Shown here: positions 8,661 to 17,436 of the stretch, in pieces
How the letters are laid out: every line of letters begins with the position of its first letter
Numbering within the stretch: the first letter of the stretch is position 1
NCBI GenBank assembly: GCA_013151235.1
Contig: JAADIO010000033.1
Span: forward strand, 1-64,000
DNA from: Deltaproteobacteria bacterium
GTDB lineage: Bacteria > CG2-30-53-67
Reading direction: 5' to 3'
Length of the DNA: 64,000 bases
Notes under the pieces: generated by a model
What the model was told of the DNA's origin: nothing
Seen by the model: only the letters and a program-made list of their open reading frames with translations
Database searches by the model: none
Program-made: the position numbers and the translations under genes

Positions 8661-9119
8661 ATGGCATCGATTCAGGCGGTTTGTACCAGCTCCAAGAAGG
8701 GGGTCGTGAAAAAGGAACGGGAGCGTGTTGTCCTGAAAGAGAATTGGGGCATCGACGGGGATGCCCATGCCGGGAAATGGCATCGTCAGGTTTCCATGCT
8801 CGCCGGCGAGAGTATCGAAAAGGTCCGGAAGATTCTTCCTTCACTAAAAAACGGCGCCTTTGCCGAAAATATTATTACCGAGGGAATCGACCTCAACACC
8901 TTCAAGAAAGGGGATCGACTCCATCTCGGGGAAAAAGTTGTTCTCGAGGTCACTCAGATCGGCAAGCAATGCCATAACGACGGATGTGCCATCAAAAAAG
9001 CAACCGGTGATTGCATTATGCCGAAGGAAGGAATTTTCACAAAGGTCCTTCACGGTGGCACACTCCGCAAAGGAGATCCCGTAACGCGATTGCTGACGGT
9101 ATCGGACTCGAATTCCTGA
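8661..9119 (+). CDS. MOSC domain protein
   Basis: The 152 residues correspond to a stand-alone MOSC domain: the start SIQAVCTSSKKGV, the block GIDGDAHAGKWHRQVSM and a Cys-containing stretch (GKQCHNDGCAIKK). Stand-alone MOSC proteins bind molybdenum cofactor and are thought to handle or sulfurate it. Starting at ATG 8661, behind GAGGGGAAG, fits the family; a TTG at 8646 would overlap the moeA stop. It is the last gene of the plus-strand molybdenum-cofactor run and is followed by a convergent minus-strand gene. Confidence 0.85.
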   Translation: MASIQAVCTSSKKGVVKKERERVVLKENWGIDGDAHAGKWHRQVSMLAGESIEKVRKILPSLKNGAFAENIITEGIDLNTFKKGDRLHLGEKVVLEVTQIGKQCHNDGCAIKKATGDCIMPKEGIFTKVLHGGTLRKGDPVTRLLTVSDSNS

Positions 9120-9329
9120 AAATCATGAAGAGGGCGAAAGAAGAAGCCGCAGCGACCCCCGATATTTTTTCAAAATAATAAAGTTAACATAATATATCTT
9201 ATCGGAAGTTGATTGCGGCCACATATAGAGCCGTTCCGCCGATACATTAGAAAGAACATTAACTATCCTAAGACTGTTTTTATGTTTTACCAAGGAGCGT
9301 TACAATGGATATTTAAGGTGGATTCGAGG

Positions 9330-10301
9330 TTATCTTGTTTGGAAGTTTTCGGCCTTCTCCAACTTGGATTTCGCCTCAGAGAGGAACCGGTTCAGGGCTC
9401 CCTGCGGTTTTCGGAAGCTTCCCGTATCAATCCATTCAATACGCTTCTCCGTCTGGAACCAGGTCATCTGACGCTTCGCAAAATGGCGGGTTTCTTTCTT
9501 GAGAAGATCCACGGCATTCCTGAGTTTCTCCTTCCCGATCACTACGGGGATCATTTCCTTATAACCGAGCCCCTGCATGGAGCCGGCATTCTTATCGACC
9601 CCCATGGCGAGAAGACCTCTCACCTCGTCCAGCAAGCCCTGCCGGATCATCTTGTCGATCCGTTTTTCGATAACGGGATAGAGTTTGTTGCGGCTCATGG
9701 TTAATCCGAAGAAGATAAACCGGTACTGCGATTCCAGGTTCGCTTTCTGTTCTTCCTGCAACTCCGAGATCGGTCTGCCCGTGATCCGGTAGACCTCCAG
9801 CGCCCGTATCAGGCGCCTTTCATCATTGGGATGAATCCTGCATGCTGATTTTGGATCAACCGTTTTCAGTTGATTATAGAGTGCGTTACGACCTTTTTTA
9901 GCAGCAAGTACTTTAAGGGAATTTCTGATCTCCGGATCGGCTTCCGGACCATTGAAAAGCCCGTTCGTAAGTACCCGGATGTAGAGACCGGTCCCGCCGA
10001 CAACCAGCGGGACCCGCCCGGCCGCATGCATCCGGTCGATAATTTCACCGGCCTTCCTGCGGTACTTTCCGACGCTGTAGGATTCGGACGGGTGAACGAA
10101 ATCCACGAGGTGATGTTGTATCCGGTCCCGTTCCTGCTTTGTCGGTTTTCCCGTTCCGATATCCATGTAGCGGTAAATCTGCATCGAATCGGCACCGATG
10201 ATCTCGGTGCCCAGGTTGTCCGCAAGTTCAATGGCAAAACGAGTTTTACCGACGGCTGTGGGACCGACGAGAAAGAGGATCGGTTTTCGGTGATCGGTCA
10301 T
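9330..10301 (-). CDS. miaA: tRNA dimethylallyltransferase MiaA
   Basis: MiaA adds a dimethylallyl group to A37 of tRNAs reading codons that begin with U. The 323 residues show the Walker A GPTAVGKT, the substrate-site IIGADSMQIYRYMDIGTGKP, VVGGTGLYIRVL, and the C-terminal KRQMTWFQ that touches the anticodon loop. Length is usual. It lies 105 bp downstream of mutL, the same mutL-miaA order known from many bacteria; hfq, which often follows, is absent here, and the 210 bp between this gene and the convergent MOSC gene hold nothing I recognise. Confidence 0.95.
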   Translation of the reverse strand: MTDHRKPILFLVGPTAVGKTRFAIELADNLGTEIIGADSMQIYRYMDIGTGKPTKQERDRIQHHLVDFVHPSESYSVGKYRRKAGEIIDRMHAAGRVPLVVGGTGLYIRVLTNGLFNGPEADPEIRNSLKVLAAKKGRNALYNQLKTVDPKSACRIHPNDERRLIRALEVYRITGRPISELQEEQKANLESQYRFIFFGLTMSRNKLYPVIEKRIDKMIRQGLLDEVRGLLAMGVDKNAGSMQGLGYKEMIPVVIGKEKLRNAVDLLKKETRHFAKRQMTWFQTEKRIEWIDTGSFRKPQGALNRFLSEAKSKLEKAENFQTR

Positions 10302-10406
10302 GCGAAATGCTCCAGCCCTTCGACAGGTGAACGAAGGTTTTTCCTTCGCTCAGAAATTATCGTCCCGGTTTACCCGGGGCGATTCAGAAACAACCGCCAA
10401 TGTTTG

Positions 10407-12269
10407 TCAGGTTCGTTTGAACCGCCGCAGGATTTCCGGCAGGTCGATCCGGATCATCGTCGGCCGTCCATGTTCACAGGTATGGGGGGATTCGGTCCGG
10501 CTCAAATCCTTCAGGAGTGACTCCATCTCTTCCATTTGCAACGGTTGGTGTGCCTTGATCGCTCCCCGACAGGAGAAGAGATGAATCACTTTTCCGATTT
10601 GCCGTTCCAGCTCCTCAGCCTTCCCGAGGGTGCCGATCTCCTCGATGATCGCCCGAACCAGTTCCGCAATATCGGTTTCGGACACCCAGACGGGCACACC
10701 CTTGATGGCGAACGTCCCGTGGCCCAAATCGTCGATCTCAAGACCTAACCGGCCGAGGAGGCCGGTATATTCCTGCAGAAGAAGCTCTTCCCGCTGCGAA
10801 AGAGAGAGGTTTACGGGGATTAGAAGCCGCTGAACCGGGATCTTTTGCCGCTCATATTGTTTCATGAATTTCTCATAGAGGATCCTTTCATGGGCGGCAT
10901 GCTGGTCCACGAGGAGGAGTCCTTCCCGATCCTGAGTAATGATAAAACTATTGTCGATCTGTCCCATCGGCACCAGCCGTTCCGAGAAAAGAGATTGCAC
11001 GGCGGGCGTCGAAGACGTACAGGTCGGCCGGGCCGCCGGATGCAATGACGCGAAGTTTGTCCCGGATACCCGGTTCCGTCGAGACTCTCCGGTCTGCGCG
11101 GCCTGCACGTGTAAGGGGGGATGTCCCGCTTGCTTGAAATAAGAGGCCACGGCCTCCCGGACACGCTCTTCCCGTCCCGAAGGACCCGGATCGTCCGGTT
11201 GCGCCCCGCCGGGTTGACGGCCGAAGTCCTGAACGGTTTTTCGGACGGCCTCCCGGACGAAGTTGTGGATCCGCCGGATATCGGCAAACCGGACCTCCCG
11301 CTTGGTGGGATGGACATTCACGTCGACGAAGGACGGATTGATCTCAAGAAAGAGATAGACCACGGGATGACGCCCCTTCATGAGCAGGGTCTCGTAGGCC
11401 TCGTAAACGGCATGGCGAAGGGTCGGGTCGGAGACGGGCCGCCGGTTGACGAAGAAATTCAGCGCTCGGCCGTTCGGCCGGGAATAGCCCGGAATGGAAA
11501 CGAACCCGAAGAGATGCATTCCTTCGACTCCCTCCTCGACCTCTGTGAGGTTGGCCTTTAAATCCCTGCCGAACAGATGCCCTGCCCGTTCCAGAATTGA
11601 ATCGACATCAGGCGCCTGGATGAGGGTCCGTCCGTTGTGGCGCAGGGTGAAATAGACGTCGGGATGGGCGAGTGCAGTCTCCGAAACGGTCCCGGTGATA
11701 TGGGAAAGTTCTGTGGAGTTCGATTTAAGGAATTTTTTGCGGGCCGGTATATTCAGAAAAAGATCTTGAACTTCGATGGTCGTCCCCTTCCCTCTTCCCG
11801 CTGCACGAATTTCTTTCACGGTGCCGTCCTTCAGATAGATTTCAGTTCCTTCCGGCCGGCTGCCGTCGGATGTCGTGAGATGGATATCCGAAACGGAGGC
11901 GATGCTCGGCAGCGCCTCCCCCCGGAACCCGAGAGAGGCGATCCGTTCCAGGTCCGCGAATTTCCGGATTTTGCTGGTCGCATGTCGCTCGAAGGCAAGG
12001 AGCGCATCCTCCCGGTTCATTCCGCAACCATTATCCCGGACGCGGATCAGTTTCTTTCCTCCTTCAGTGATATCGATCCGGATGTCCGATGCGCCTGCAT
12101 CGAGGGCGTTCTCCAGCAGTTCCTTGACCACGGAGGCGGGGCGTTCCACGACCTCGCCGGCGGCGATCTTGTTGATGAGATCACTGGGAAGGAGTTCTAT
12201 CTTGTGCGCCCCATTTGCGTAAGGTGCCTGCTCATGATCCCTCCCCATTTGCGTAAGGCGTCCGCTCAC
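10407..12269 (-). CDS. mutL: DNA mismatch repair protein MutL
   Basis: MutL couples mismatch recognition by MutS to strand incision. The 620 residues have the GHKL ATPase domain (NKIAAGEVVERP, DNGCGM, GFRGEAL) and a C-terminal domain with DQHAAHERILYE, the DQHA(x2)E(x4)E metal site of endonuclease-type MutL, plus CEHGRP near the end. The N-terminus is uncertain: a GTG at 12269 overlaps the stop of the YihY gene (GTGA), an ATG at 12248 is also in frame, and this stretch contains an imperfect repeat that duplicates a start-like sequence. The first conserved residues begin near codon 24. Confidence 0.95.
   Translation of the reverse strand: MSGRLTQMGRDHEQAPYANGAHKIELLPSDLINKIAAGEVVERPASVVKELLENALDAGASDIRIDITEGGKKLIRVRDNGCGMNREDALLAFERHATSKIRKFADLERIASLGFRGEALPSIASVSDIHLTTSDGSRPEGTEIYLKDGTVKEIRAAGRGKGTTIEVQDLFLNIPARKKFLKSNSTELSHITGTVSETALAHPDVYFTLRHNGRTLIQAPDVDSILERAGHLFGRDLKANLTEVEEGVEGMHLFGFVSIPGYSRPNGRALNFFVNRRPVSDPTLRHAVYEAYETLLMKGRHPVVYLFLEINPSFVDVNVHPTKREVRFADIRRIHNFVREAVRKTVQDFGRQPGGAQPDDPGPSGREERVREAVASYFKQAGHPPLHVQAAQTGESRRNRVSGTNFASLHPAARPTCTSSTPAVQSLFSERLVPMGQIDNSFIITQDREGLLLVDQHAAHERILYEKFMKQYERQKIPVQRLLIPVNLSLSQREELLLQEYTGLLGRLGLEIDDLGHGTFAIKGVPVWVSETDIAELVRAIIEEIGTLGKAEELERQIGKVIHLFSCRGAIKAHQPLQMEEMESLLKDLSRTESPHTCEHGRPTMIRIDLPEILRRFKRT
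12209..12269 (-). repeat. imperfect tandem duplication over the mutL start
   Basis: Two units of about 27 bases, at 12243-12269 and 12209-12235, share the 16-base core CCTTACGCAAATGGGG and both begin with (G/A)TGAGC. The period is 34, not a multiple of three. The second unit therefore starts an out-of-frame ATG (12235) behind a good GGGAGGG site, and its frame closes after about 11 codons. Confidence 0.8.
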
Positions 12270-13654
12270 GATTCTTCCCTTTGAGAAAGAGGGGTCGGGG
12301 GAGGTTGCTCGTTCGTGGATGCGGTACCGCCGGGTGGCCGGGCCGTCTTGTCGGCAAGTTGCATCAAGGTCACCCCCCCCAGGTGTTCGTGCAGTATCTT
12401 ACGGCTTTCCCGAAAGAGGTCCTGCAAGTATTGCTGGTCCGGGTCTTTCGGATAAGGAGCGGCCAGGAGCAGTTTGCCCCGGGCGGCTTCAACCACTTGG
12501 GATACCGTGATCCGTGCCGGATCTTGGGCCGGGACAAAGGCGTCCCGCATTCCCTCGATGCGTCGAGCCAACCCTTGCCTGACAAGAGAGGTCAGAATCT
12601 TTTCCATCATGTCATAGGTAATTCCCAGGGTTTGTGAAATCGCCAGCGTCCGGGGCGGCTCCTCCCCTGCGAGGAAGCGCCGGACGATTTCGATCATGGC
12701 ACGCAGCGCCAGATATCCCCGGAAATTCTCGGGTCGGAAGGTTCCGGTGGCTCCGGTCCGATAGATTTCCGGATATTGTAGAACATAAGAAAACTCCGCC
12801 CCGAGAAGGACGATAATCCAGATCAGAAAGAGGTAGAAGAGAAAGGCGGGGATCGCGGCCAGGGCACCGTAGATCTTGCTGTAAGCGGAAAAGTGTGTGA
12901 CGTAGAGAGCGAAGCCCCACTTGAGGACCATAAACAAGAAGGCACCAATGGCGGCACCGCCCAAGGCTGAACGCGTTCCGACCCGCGTATAGGGAAGGAG
13001 TTTATAGAGCATGAAAAAGGCCAGGAGGATCATGAGAAAGGGGATCAGATAGACGAGGGAAGCCTTGATCAGGGGGGAGGTCAAAAAGGTCCCCAGTACC
13101 GGCAGGGATTTCAGCTTGGCCGTCATGAAAAGAGAAAGACCGATCAGAATCGGCGCCAGGGTCAGGGACATCCAGAAGGAATTGATTTTGTCCCAGAGGC
13201 TTCTCTTTTCCGTGACATGCCAGATCGCATTGAAAGATTTCTCCATGGTGTTGATCATGGAATAGGCCGCGACAAAAAGGACCAATGTCCCGAGCGTACT
13301 CAGCGCTGCGGTATTGGAGGAGAATTTATCAATGTTGTCCTGGATCGTCCGAAAGAGTTGTGCATTGGGAAAGAGATAGCGGCTGAGAAAATTTTTCACT
13401 TCCTCCCGGGAGAGTTTCATCCGGCTGAACCATGAAAAGGAAACCGCCATCAGGGGGACGATGGAGAGAATCGTGGTATAGGTCAGCGAGGAGGCCCGCA
13501 AAAGACACCGGTCCTGGATAAATTCCAGTCCCACATGGTAGCAGAGCCGGAGTCGGCTCAGGAGCCAGGCGGAAAATCTGGAATAATCATCGATATCCAG
13601 GGTCAGGAGCCGGGCGAAAAAATTCTGTCTCCCCATCGTCTTTTTCTGATTCAT
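12266..13654 (-). CDS. YihY/BrkB family inner-membrane protein with C-terminal winged-helix-like domain
   Basis: The 462-residue protein has the six-helix YihY/BrkB (virulence factor BrkB, formerly called RNase BN) core, with YTTILSIVPLMAVSFSWF, the FNAIWHV region and a late membrane helix pair with FLFYLFLIWIIVLLGAEFSY. After about residue 310 comes a soluble region (LAISQTLGITYDMMEKILTS) that looks like a winged-helix domain, seen in some longer members. Biochemical function is unknown for the family. The stop codon overlaps the mutL GTG by 4 bp, and the gene starts 2 bp after pmbA ends, so pmbA-yihY-mutL-miaA looks like one transcript. Confidence 0.88.
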   Translation of the reverse strand: MNQKKTMGRQNFFARLLTLDIDDYSRFSAWLLSRLRLCYHVGLEFIQDRCLLRASSLTYTTILSIVPLMAVSFSWFSRMKLSREEVKNFLSRYLFPNAQLFRTIQDNIDKFSSNTAALSTLGTLVLFVAAYSMINTMEKSFNAIWHVTEKRSLWDKINSFWMSLTLAPILIGLSLFMTAKLKSLPVLGTFLTSPLIKASLVYLIPFLMILLAFFMLYKLLPYTRVGTRSALGGAAIGAFLFMVLKWGFALYVTHFSAYSKIYGALAAIPAFLFYLFLIWIIVLLGAEFSYVLQYPEIYRTGATGTFRPENFRGYLALRAMIEIVRRFLAGEEPPRTLAISQTLGITYDMMEKILTSLVRQGLARRIEGMRDAFVPAQDPARITVSQVVEAARGKLLLAAPYPKDPDQQYLQDLFRESRKILHEHLGGVTLMQLADKTARPPGGTASTNEQPPPTPLSQREES

Positions 13655-13656
13655 TT

Positions 13657-14997
13657 TTATGCTCCACTCAGGGAAAGGTTGCCGATGAGGAGAGTAGGGG
13701 AACCGATCGAACCGTAGAAACGAATATCGCTTCCGATCCCTTCAATTTTTTTCAACAGGTCGATCAGATTCCCGGCCATGGCACCGCCGCGTACCGGATG
13801 GGTCACCCTTCCCTTCTCCACCCAAAGGCCCGAGACTCCAACGGAGAAATCACCTGAAACCGGATTGGCCGTATGCATTCCCATGACTTCGGTCACAAGG
13901 AGCCCACGATCCATCTTCCGGAGCAGTTCCTCTTCGGTCAGATCCCCGGCTTCGATGTAAAGGTTCGTGGTCCCCACATGGGGCATTCCGGCGTAGCCGT
14001 TTCGCATGCCGTTGCCCGTAGAAGACTCTCCCGCCCGGTCGGCGGTATAACAGTTATGCAGATATCCTTGCAGAACACCGTTGCGGATCAGGTGTTTACA
14101 CTGCATCGGCACGCCTTCGTCATCAAAAGGCGCCGTGCCGGCGCCGCCCGGCAGGAGGCCGTTGTCAACCAACTGGAAGGTGGAGGCAGCGACCTTCTCC
14201 CCTACTCGGTCTTTGAACAGTGATTTTTCTTTCTGAACGGCATTCGCGGAAAAAGGTGCCGCCAGAACTTCGAGAAACCCGACGGCCGTAAGAGGCGTCA
14301 GTAAGACTTTCACATTGCAGGTCGGGACCGCCTTCGCGCCTAAAAGCTGCAGGGCATTATCCGCCCCTCTTCTTCCAATCTTCCGTACGTCCAGCCCCGA
14401 AAAGGTCCGATGAAAATCGGAGTCCCATCCCATCTCCTGATGGGTGCCGTCATCGGCCATCACCATGATACTGGCGGAGCAGGAAGTTCCGCTGAACGAA
14501 AGATCGACACCCCGGGAGTTGAGAAGGTGAACGTGATACTCCGAATCATGGGTGGCCGCCTTGCGAACGACCTTGATCCGGGAGTCCCGTTCCCGGGCCG
14601 TTTGCTCCAGCGTCATGGCCCGGGCAATCTTCTCCTCTTCAGGGACGGCGGCGATACCGGAGTCGAAGAGCTGAAGGTCGACATCCGGGATCTCCGTCGG
14701 ACCGGGGAGACAGTTATGGGAATCGGGCTCGGTAAATTTCGCTGCGGTTACGGCATGTTGAACCAGGGCATCGATCTCCGAACCGTCGGAGAGGGCCGCA
14801 AAGGCAAACCCCGCACGTCCCTCCTCGATTACCCGCAGACCGGCCCCACGGATATTCGCGGAGATAAAGGCGTCGACCTTCTGGTCCTTGACCTCGATCG
14901 TTGTCGCACGCGAGGAGAGGAGATAGACCTCTGCATTCTCGATACCCCGGTGAAGTGTACGGGAGAGGATCTCCCCGGCGGTCTCGGAAAAGTTCAT
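13657..14997 (-). CDS. pmbA: TldD/PmbA family metalloprotease subunit (TldE/PmbA)
   Basis: The 446 residues match PmbA/TldE: AEVYLLSSRATTIEVKDQKV at the start, GLRVIEEGRAGFAFA, and a glycine-rich C-terminal half with GVSGLWVEKGRVTHPVRG. The TldD-TldE heterodimer degrades unfolded peptides and matures some modified peptides; the zinc site lies in TldD. The HExxxH motif of TldD is not present, which supports the E-subunit assignment. A tldD gene is not in the window. Confidence 0.9.
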   Translation of the reverse strand: MNFSETAGEILSRTLHRGIENAEVYLLSSRATTIEVKDQKVDAFISANIRGAGLRVIEEGRAGFAFAALSDGSEIDALVQHAVTAAKFTEPDSHNCLPGPTEIPDVDLQLFDSGIAAVPEEEKIARAMTLEQTARERDSRIKVVRKAATHDSEYHVHLLNSRGVDLSFSGTSCSASIMVMADDGTHQEMGWDSDFHRTFSGLDVRKIGRRGADNALQLLGAKAVPTCNVKVLLTPLTAVGFLEVLAAPFSANAVQKEKSLFKDRVGEKVAASTFQLVDNGLLPGGAGTAPFDDEGVPMQCKHLIRNGVLQGYLHNCYTADRAGESSTGNGMRNGYAGMPHVGTTNLYIEAGDLTEEELLRKMDRGLLVTEVMGMHTANPVSGDFSVGVSGLWVEKGRVTHPVRGGAMAGNLIDLLKKIEGIGSDIRFYGSIGSPTLLIGNLSLSGA

Positions 14998-15048
14998 GTA
15001 TTCAACCTCTTTCGAATTCCCGGTTTCTCATTTTTGTCTCCCTGCTCT

Positions 15049-15537
15049 TCATGACAGCTCAAAAATCATCGCCACTTCATTGCAGTCGGGAAATTTGAAA
15101 CATTTTACGCACTCTCCCCACACCTTTTGAGGGAGGACATTCTTGTCGGCCTTTTTGAATCCGATCTTCATAAAGAACCCCTCCTTGTCCGTCAGAGTGA
15201 AAACCCGTCCGACTTTCAGCGCCTCCGCCTCCTTGAGACAGGCTCGGGCCAGGCGGCTGCCGATCCCCTGCTGCCGGAAATTCGGCAGTACGGCCAGGGA
15301 TTTGACTTCCGCAAGATCTTCCCAGACGATATGGAGGGCGCAGACCCCGACAACCTGCTTACCCGCGATGCAGACATGAAAATCCCTGATATTGTCATAC
15401 AGCTCGCTCAGGGATCGGGAGAGCATCTCCCCGTCCTGCGCCGACTGGTTGATCAGTTTCTGGAGTGCGGAGACATCACCAGGCTGTGCCTTACGAAAGA
15501 GAAAGGACTCTTTTGTCTCCAAAACCTCTTTTTTCAT
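15049..15537 (-). CDS. GNAT family N-acetyltransferase (ArgA/YjdJ-like)
   Basis: The 162-residue protein has the GNAT fold with VKSLAVLPNFRQQGIGSRLA, the acetyl-CoA pyrophosphate loop (RQQGIGSRL), and a GFFMKIGFKKADK end that resembles the short stand-alone N-acetylglutamate synthases. The start at 15537 is preferred because the upstream in-frame codon at 15621 would overlap the tRNA-Phe promoter on the other strand. An arginine-biosynthetic role is likely but not certain, since no other arg gene except argS is near. C-terminal Cys residues (GECVKCFKFPDC) are often seen in this subfamily. Confidence 0.78.
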   Translation of the reverse strand: MKKEVLETKESFLFRKAQPGDVSALQKLINQSAQDGEMLSRSLSELYDNIRDFHVCIAGKQVVGVCALHIVWEDLAEVKSLAVLPNFRQQGIGSRLARACLKEAEALKVGRVFTLTDKEGFFMKIGFKKADKNVLPQKVWGECVKCFKFPDCNEVAMIFELS

Positions 15538-15586
15538 ATCAATGATTCTCAATGTAGAAAACGTGAAAATGAACGGCTGTTTTTCC

Positions 15587-15615
15587 TTGACGGGACAGAG
15601 GAGATTCTCTATAGT
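15587..15615 (+). promoter_or_regulatory. sigma-70 promoter of tRNA-Phe
   Basis: TTGACG (15587-15592) and TATAGT (15610-15615) are separated by 17 bases. Transcription would start about 5 bases before the tRNA. Confidence 0.75.
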
Positions 15616-15626
15616 ACCCAAATCCT

Positions 15627-15702
<76 letters not shown>

Positions 15703-15720
15703 TTTCCGGAATTATACGGG

Positions 15721-15753
15721 ATAGCCGTTGAGGAAATCAACGGCTATTTTTTT
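15721..15753 (+). terminator. intrinsic terminator of tRNA-Phe
   Basis: ATAGCCGTTG (15721-15730) pairs with CAACGGCTAT (15738-15747) and runs into seven Ts, 18 bases after the tRNA. Confidence 0.85.
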
Positions 15754-15779
15754 ATCTGCCCGGTATGCCGGGCAGATAA
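15752..15779. terminator. symmetric hairpin flanked by T and A runs (bidirectional terminator)
   Basis: TTATCTGCCCGG (15752-15763) pairs with CCGGGCAGATAA (15768-15779) around TATG; T-runs lie on the left and A-runs on the right, so it can end transcription from both convergent tRNA genes. Confidence 0.75.
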
Positions 15780-15811
15780 AAAAAGGGGCGGCCCGAAAAG
15801 ACCTGCCCCTT
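15776..15811 (-). terminator. intrinsic terminator of tRNA-Gly
   Basis: On the minus strand AAGGGGC (15811-15805) pairs with GCCCCTT (15789-15783) and continues into a U-tract, nine bases after the tRNA-Gly. Confidence 0.75.
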
Positions 15812-15819
15812 GCATTTTC

Positions 15820-15894
<75 letters not shown>

Positions 15895-15907
15895 AAACGA
15901 TCTTGTT

Positions 15908-15935
15908 ATTTTATTGATCTTCCGGATGAAGTCAA
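15908..15935 (-). promoter_or_regulatory. sigma-70 promoter of tRNA-Gly
   Basis: On the minus strand TTGACT (15935-15930) and TAAAAT (15913-15908) are separated by 16 bases; the tRNA begins at 15894. Confidence 0.7.
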
Positions 15936-15952
15936 GAGTTATTTGATCCGGA

Positions 15953-16552
15953 TCAACCCCTTTCTTCCTTCCAGCGCCGATAGAGCGAATGTTCAATCCC
16001 CATCATGTCGAGAACCCGGCCGACAATGAAATCGACCAGGTCGGAAATCGTTTCCGGCCCATGATAAAAGGCCGGCATGGGGGGAAGGATCGTCACACCG
16101 AGGCGGGAGAGTTTCAGCATATTTTCCAGATGGATGGAAGAAAGCGGGGTCTCCCTGGGCAGAAGAATCAGAGGCCGTTTCTGCTTGATCATGACATCTC
16201 CGCTCCGCCGGATCAGGTTGTCGGCAAGACCGTAGGCCAGGGCCGCAAGGGTTGCCATGGAACAGGGGGCGATCACCATTCCCCGGTGCTGCGAGGAGCC
16301 GCTTGCCGCCGCAACCTCAAAGTCTTTATTGTTGTAAATACTTACACTTGATGGATCTATCTTCAGGTGATTCTTTAAATCTTCCGTATTCAGTGTCGGG
16401 GGAATCCCCACCTCTTCCCGAAGCACGATTTGAGCCGCATCCGAAAGGATCAGATCAACATGACAACCCGCCCGGTTCAGTTCCTCCAACAGCCGCGTTC
16501 CATAGACCGCTCCGCTGGCGCCGGTCATCCCCAAGATCCATCTTTTTTCCAT
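15953..16552 (-). CDS. ubiX: UbiX flavin prenyltransferase
   Basis: UbiX joins a dimethylallyl group to FMN to make the prenylated flavin needed by UbiD decarboxylases. The 199 residues show the GMTGASGAVYGTRLLE start, the SGSSQHRGMVIAPCSMATLAALA type active-site block, RPLILLPRETPLSSIHLENM and the PPMPAFY motif. The start ATG 16552 follows AAGGACGG. It lies 13 bp after ubiA, a standard pairing for 4-hydroxybenzoate-derived quinone synthesis, but no ubiD gene is seen here. Confidence 0.94.
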   Translation of the reverse strand: MEKRWILGMTGASGAVYGTRLLEELNRAGCHVDLILSDAAQIVLREEVGIPPTLNTEDLKNHLKIDPSSVSIYNNKDFEVAAASGSSQHRGMVIAPCSMATLAALAYGLADNLIRRSGDVMIKQKRPLILLPRETPLSSIHLENMLKLSRLGVTILPPMPAFYHGPETISDLVDFIVGRVLDMMGIEHSLYRRWKEERG

Positions 16553-16565
16553 GGAAAGTCCGTCC

Positions 16566-17417
16566 TTATAACCAGAGATCCAGCAGGGTAAATGCAAAGA
16601 GGGTCACGCTGATATAGCCGTTCATCTTGAAGAAGGCCATGTCGAGCCGGGAGAGATCATCTTCACGGATAATGGCATGTTCATAGAAGAGGAGGCCGCT
16701 GACAATCGCCAGCCCGGCAAGATAGTAAATTCCCAGCGACAACATCGGAATCTCCAATGTCAGGAGGACCACCGTCAGGAGATGGAAAATCCGAGCGATG
16801 ACCAGGGAAGACCCGACCCCGACCCTGCCGGGGAGGGAATAGAGTCCGGCCTTCCGGTCGAAATCGATATCCTGGATGGCATAGAGGATGTCAAAGCCGG
16901 CCACCCAGAAAAAGACGGCCAAGCCGATAAGGAGGACGGGAAGTTCCAGGTTCCCGCGCACGGCGATCCATGCGCCCACCGGAGCAATGGCCAGCGAGAG
17001 GCCGAGAACCAGGTGGGAATACGCGGTAAACCGTTTTGTAAAAGAGTACCCGAGGATGACCAGCAGGGCAAAGGGAGAGAGCATCAGGCAGAGAGGATTG
17101 AGACGAGCGCAGGCGAATACAAAGAGCAGAAGGGAGCCGACGATCATCCAAACGGCCTGCGGGAGGGTCACAATCCCTCTCGGCATCTCCCGATCGGCCG
17201 TACGGGGATTTGCGGCATCGATCTTTCGGTCCACCAGGCGGTTGAAGGTCATGGCGAGGGTTCGCGCACCGATCATGGCCATGAGAATCCAGAACAGAAC
17301 ATGACCCGAAGGAAGACCCCGTGCCGCCAGTACCGCTCCCATGAGGGCGAAAGGGAGTGCAAAGACAGTATGAGAAAACTTGATCATCCGAAGGAGATCA
17401 ACAAACGTCCGTATCAT
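16566..17417 (-). CDS. ubiA: 4-hydroxybenzoate polyprenyltransferase UbiA
   Basis: This integral membrane enzyme attaches the polyprenyl tail to an aromatic quinone precursor. The 283 residues have both aspartate-rich motifs (NRLVDRKIDAANPRTADRE and DILYAIQDIDFDRKAGLYS) and about nine membrane helices. Its pairing with ubiX suggests ubiquinone-type or futalosine-type menaquinone synthesis (MqnP is a UbiA homologue), and the sequence alone does not separate the two. Confidence 0.92.
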   Translation of the reverse strand: MIRTFVDLLRMIKFSHTVFALPFALMGAVLAARGLPSGHVLFWILMAMIGARTLAMTFNRLVDRKIDAANPRTADREMPRGIVTLPQAVWMIVGSLLLFVFACARLNPLCLMLSPFALLVILGYSFTKRFTAYSHLVLGLSLAIAPVGAWIAVRGNLELPVLLIGLAVFFWVAGFDILYAIQDIDFDRKAGLYSLPGRVGVGSSLVIARIFHLLTVVLLTLEIPMLSLGIYYLAGLAIVSGLLFYEHAIIREDDLSRLDMAFFKMNGYISVTLFAFTLLDLWL

Positions 17418-17436
17418 AGTCGGTTTCTCCCATTTC

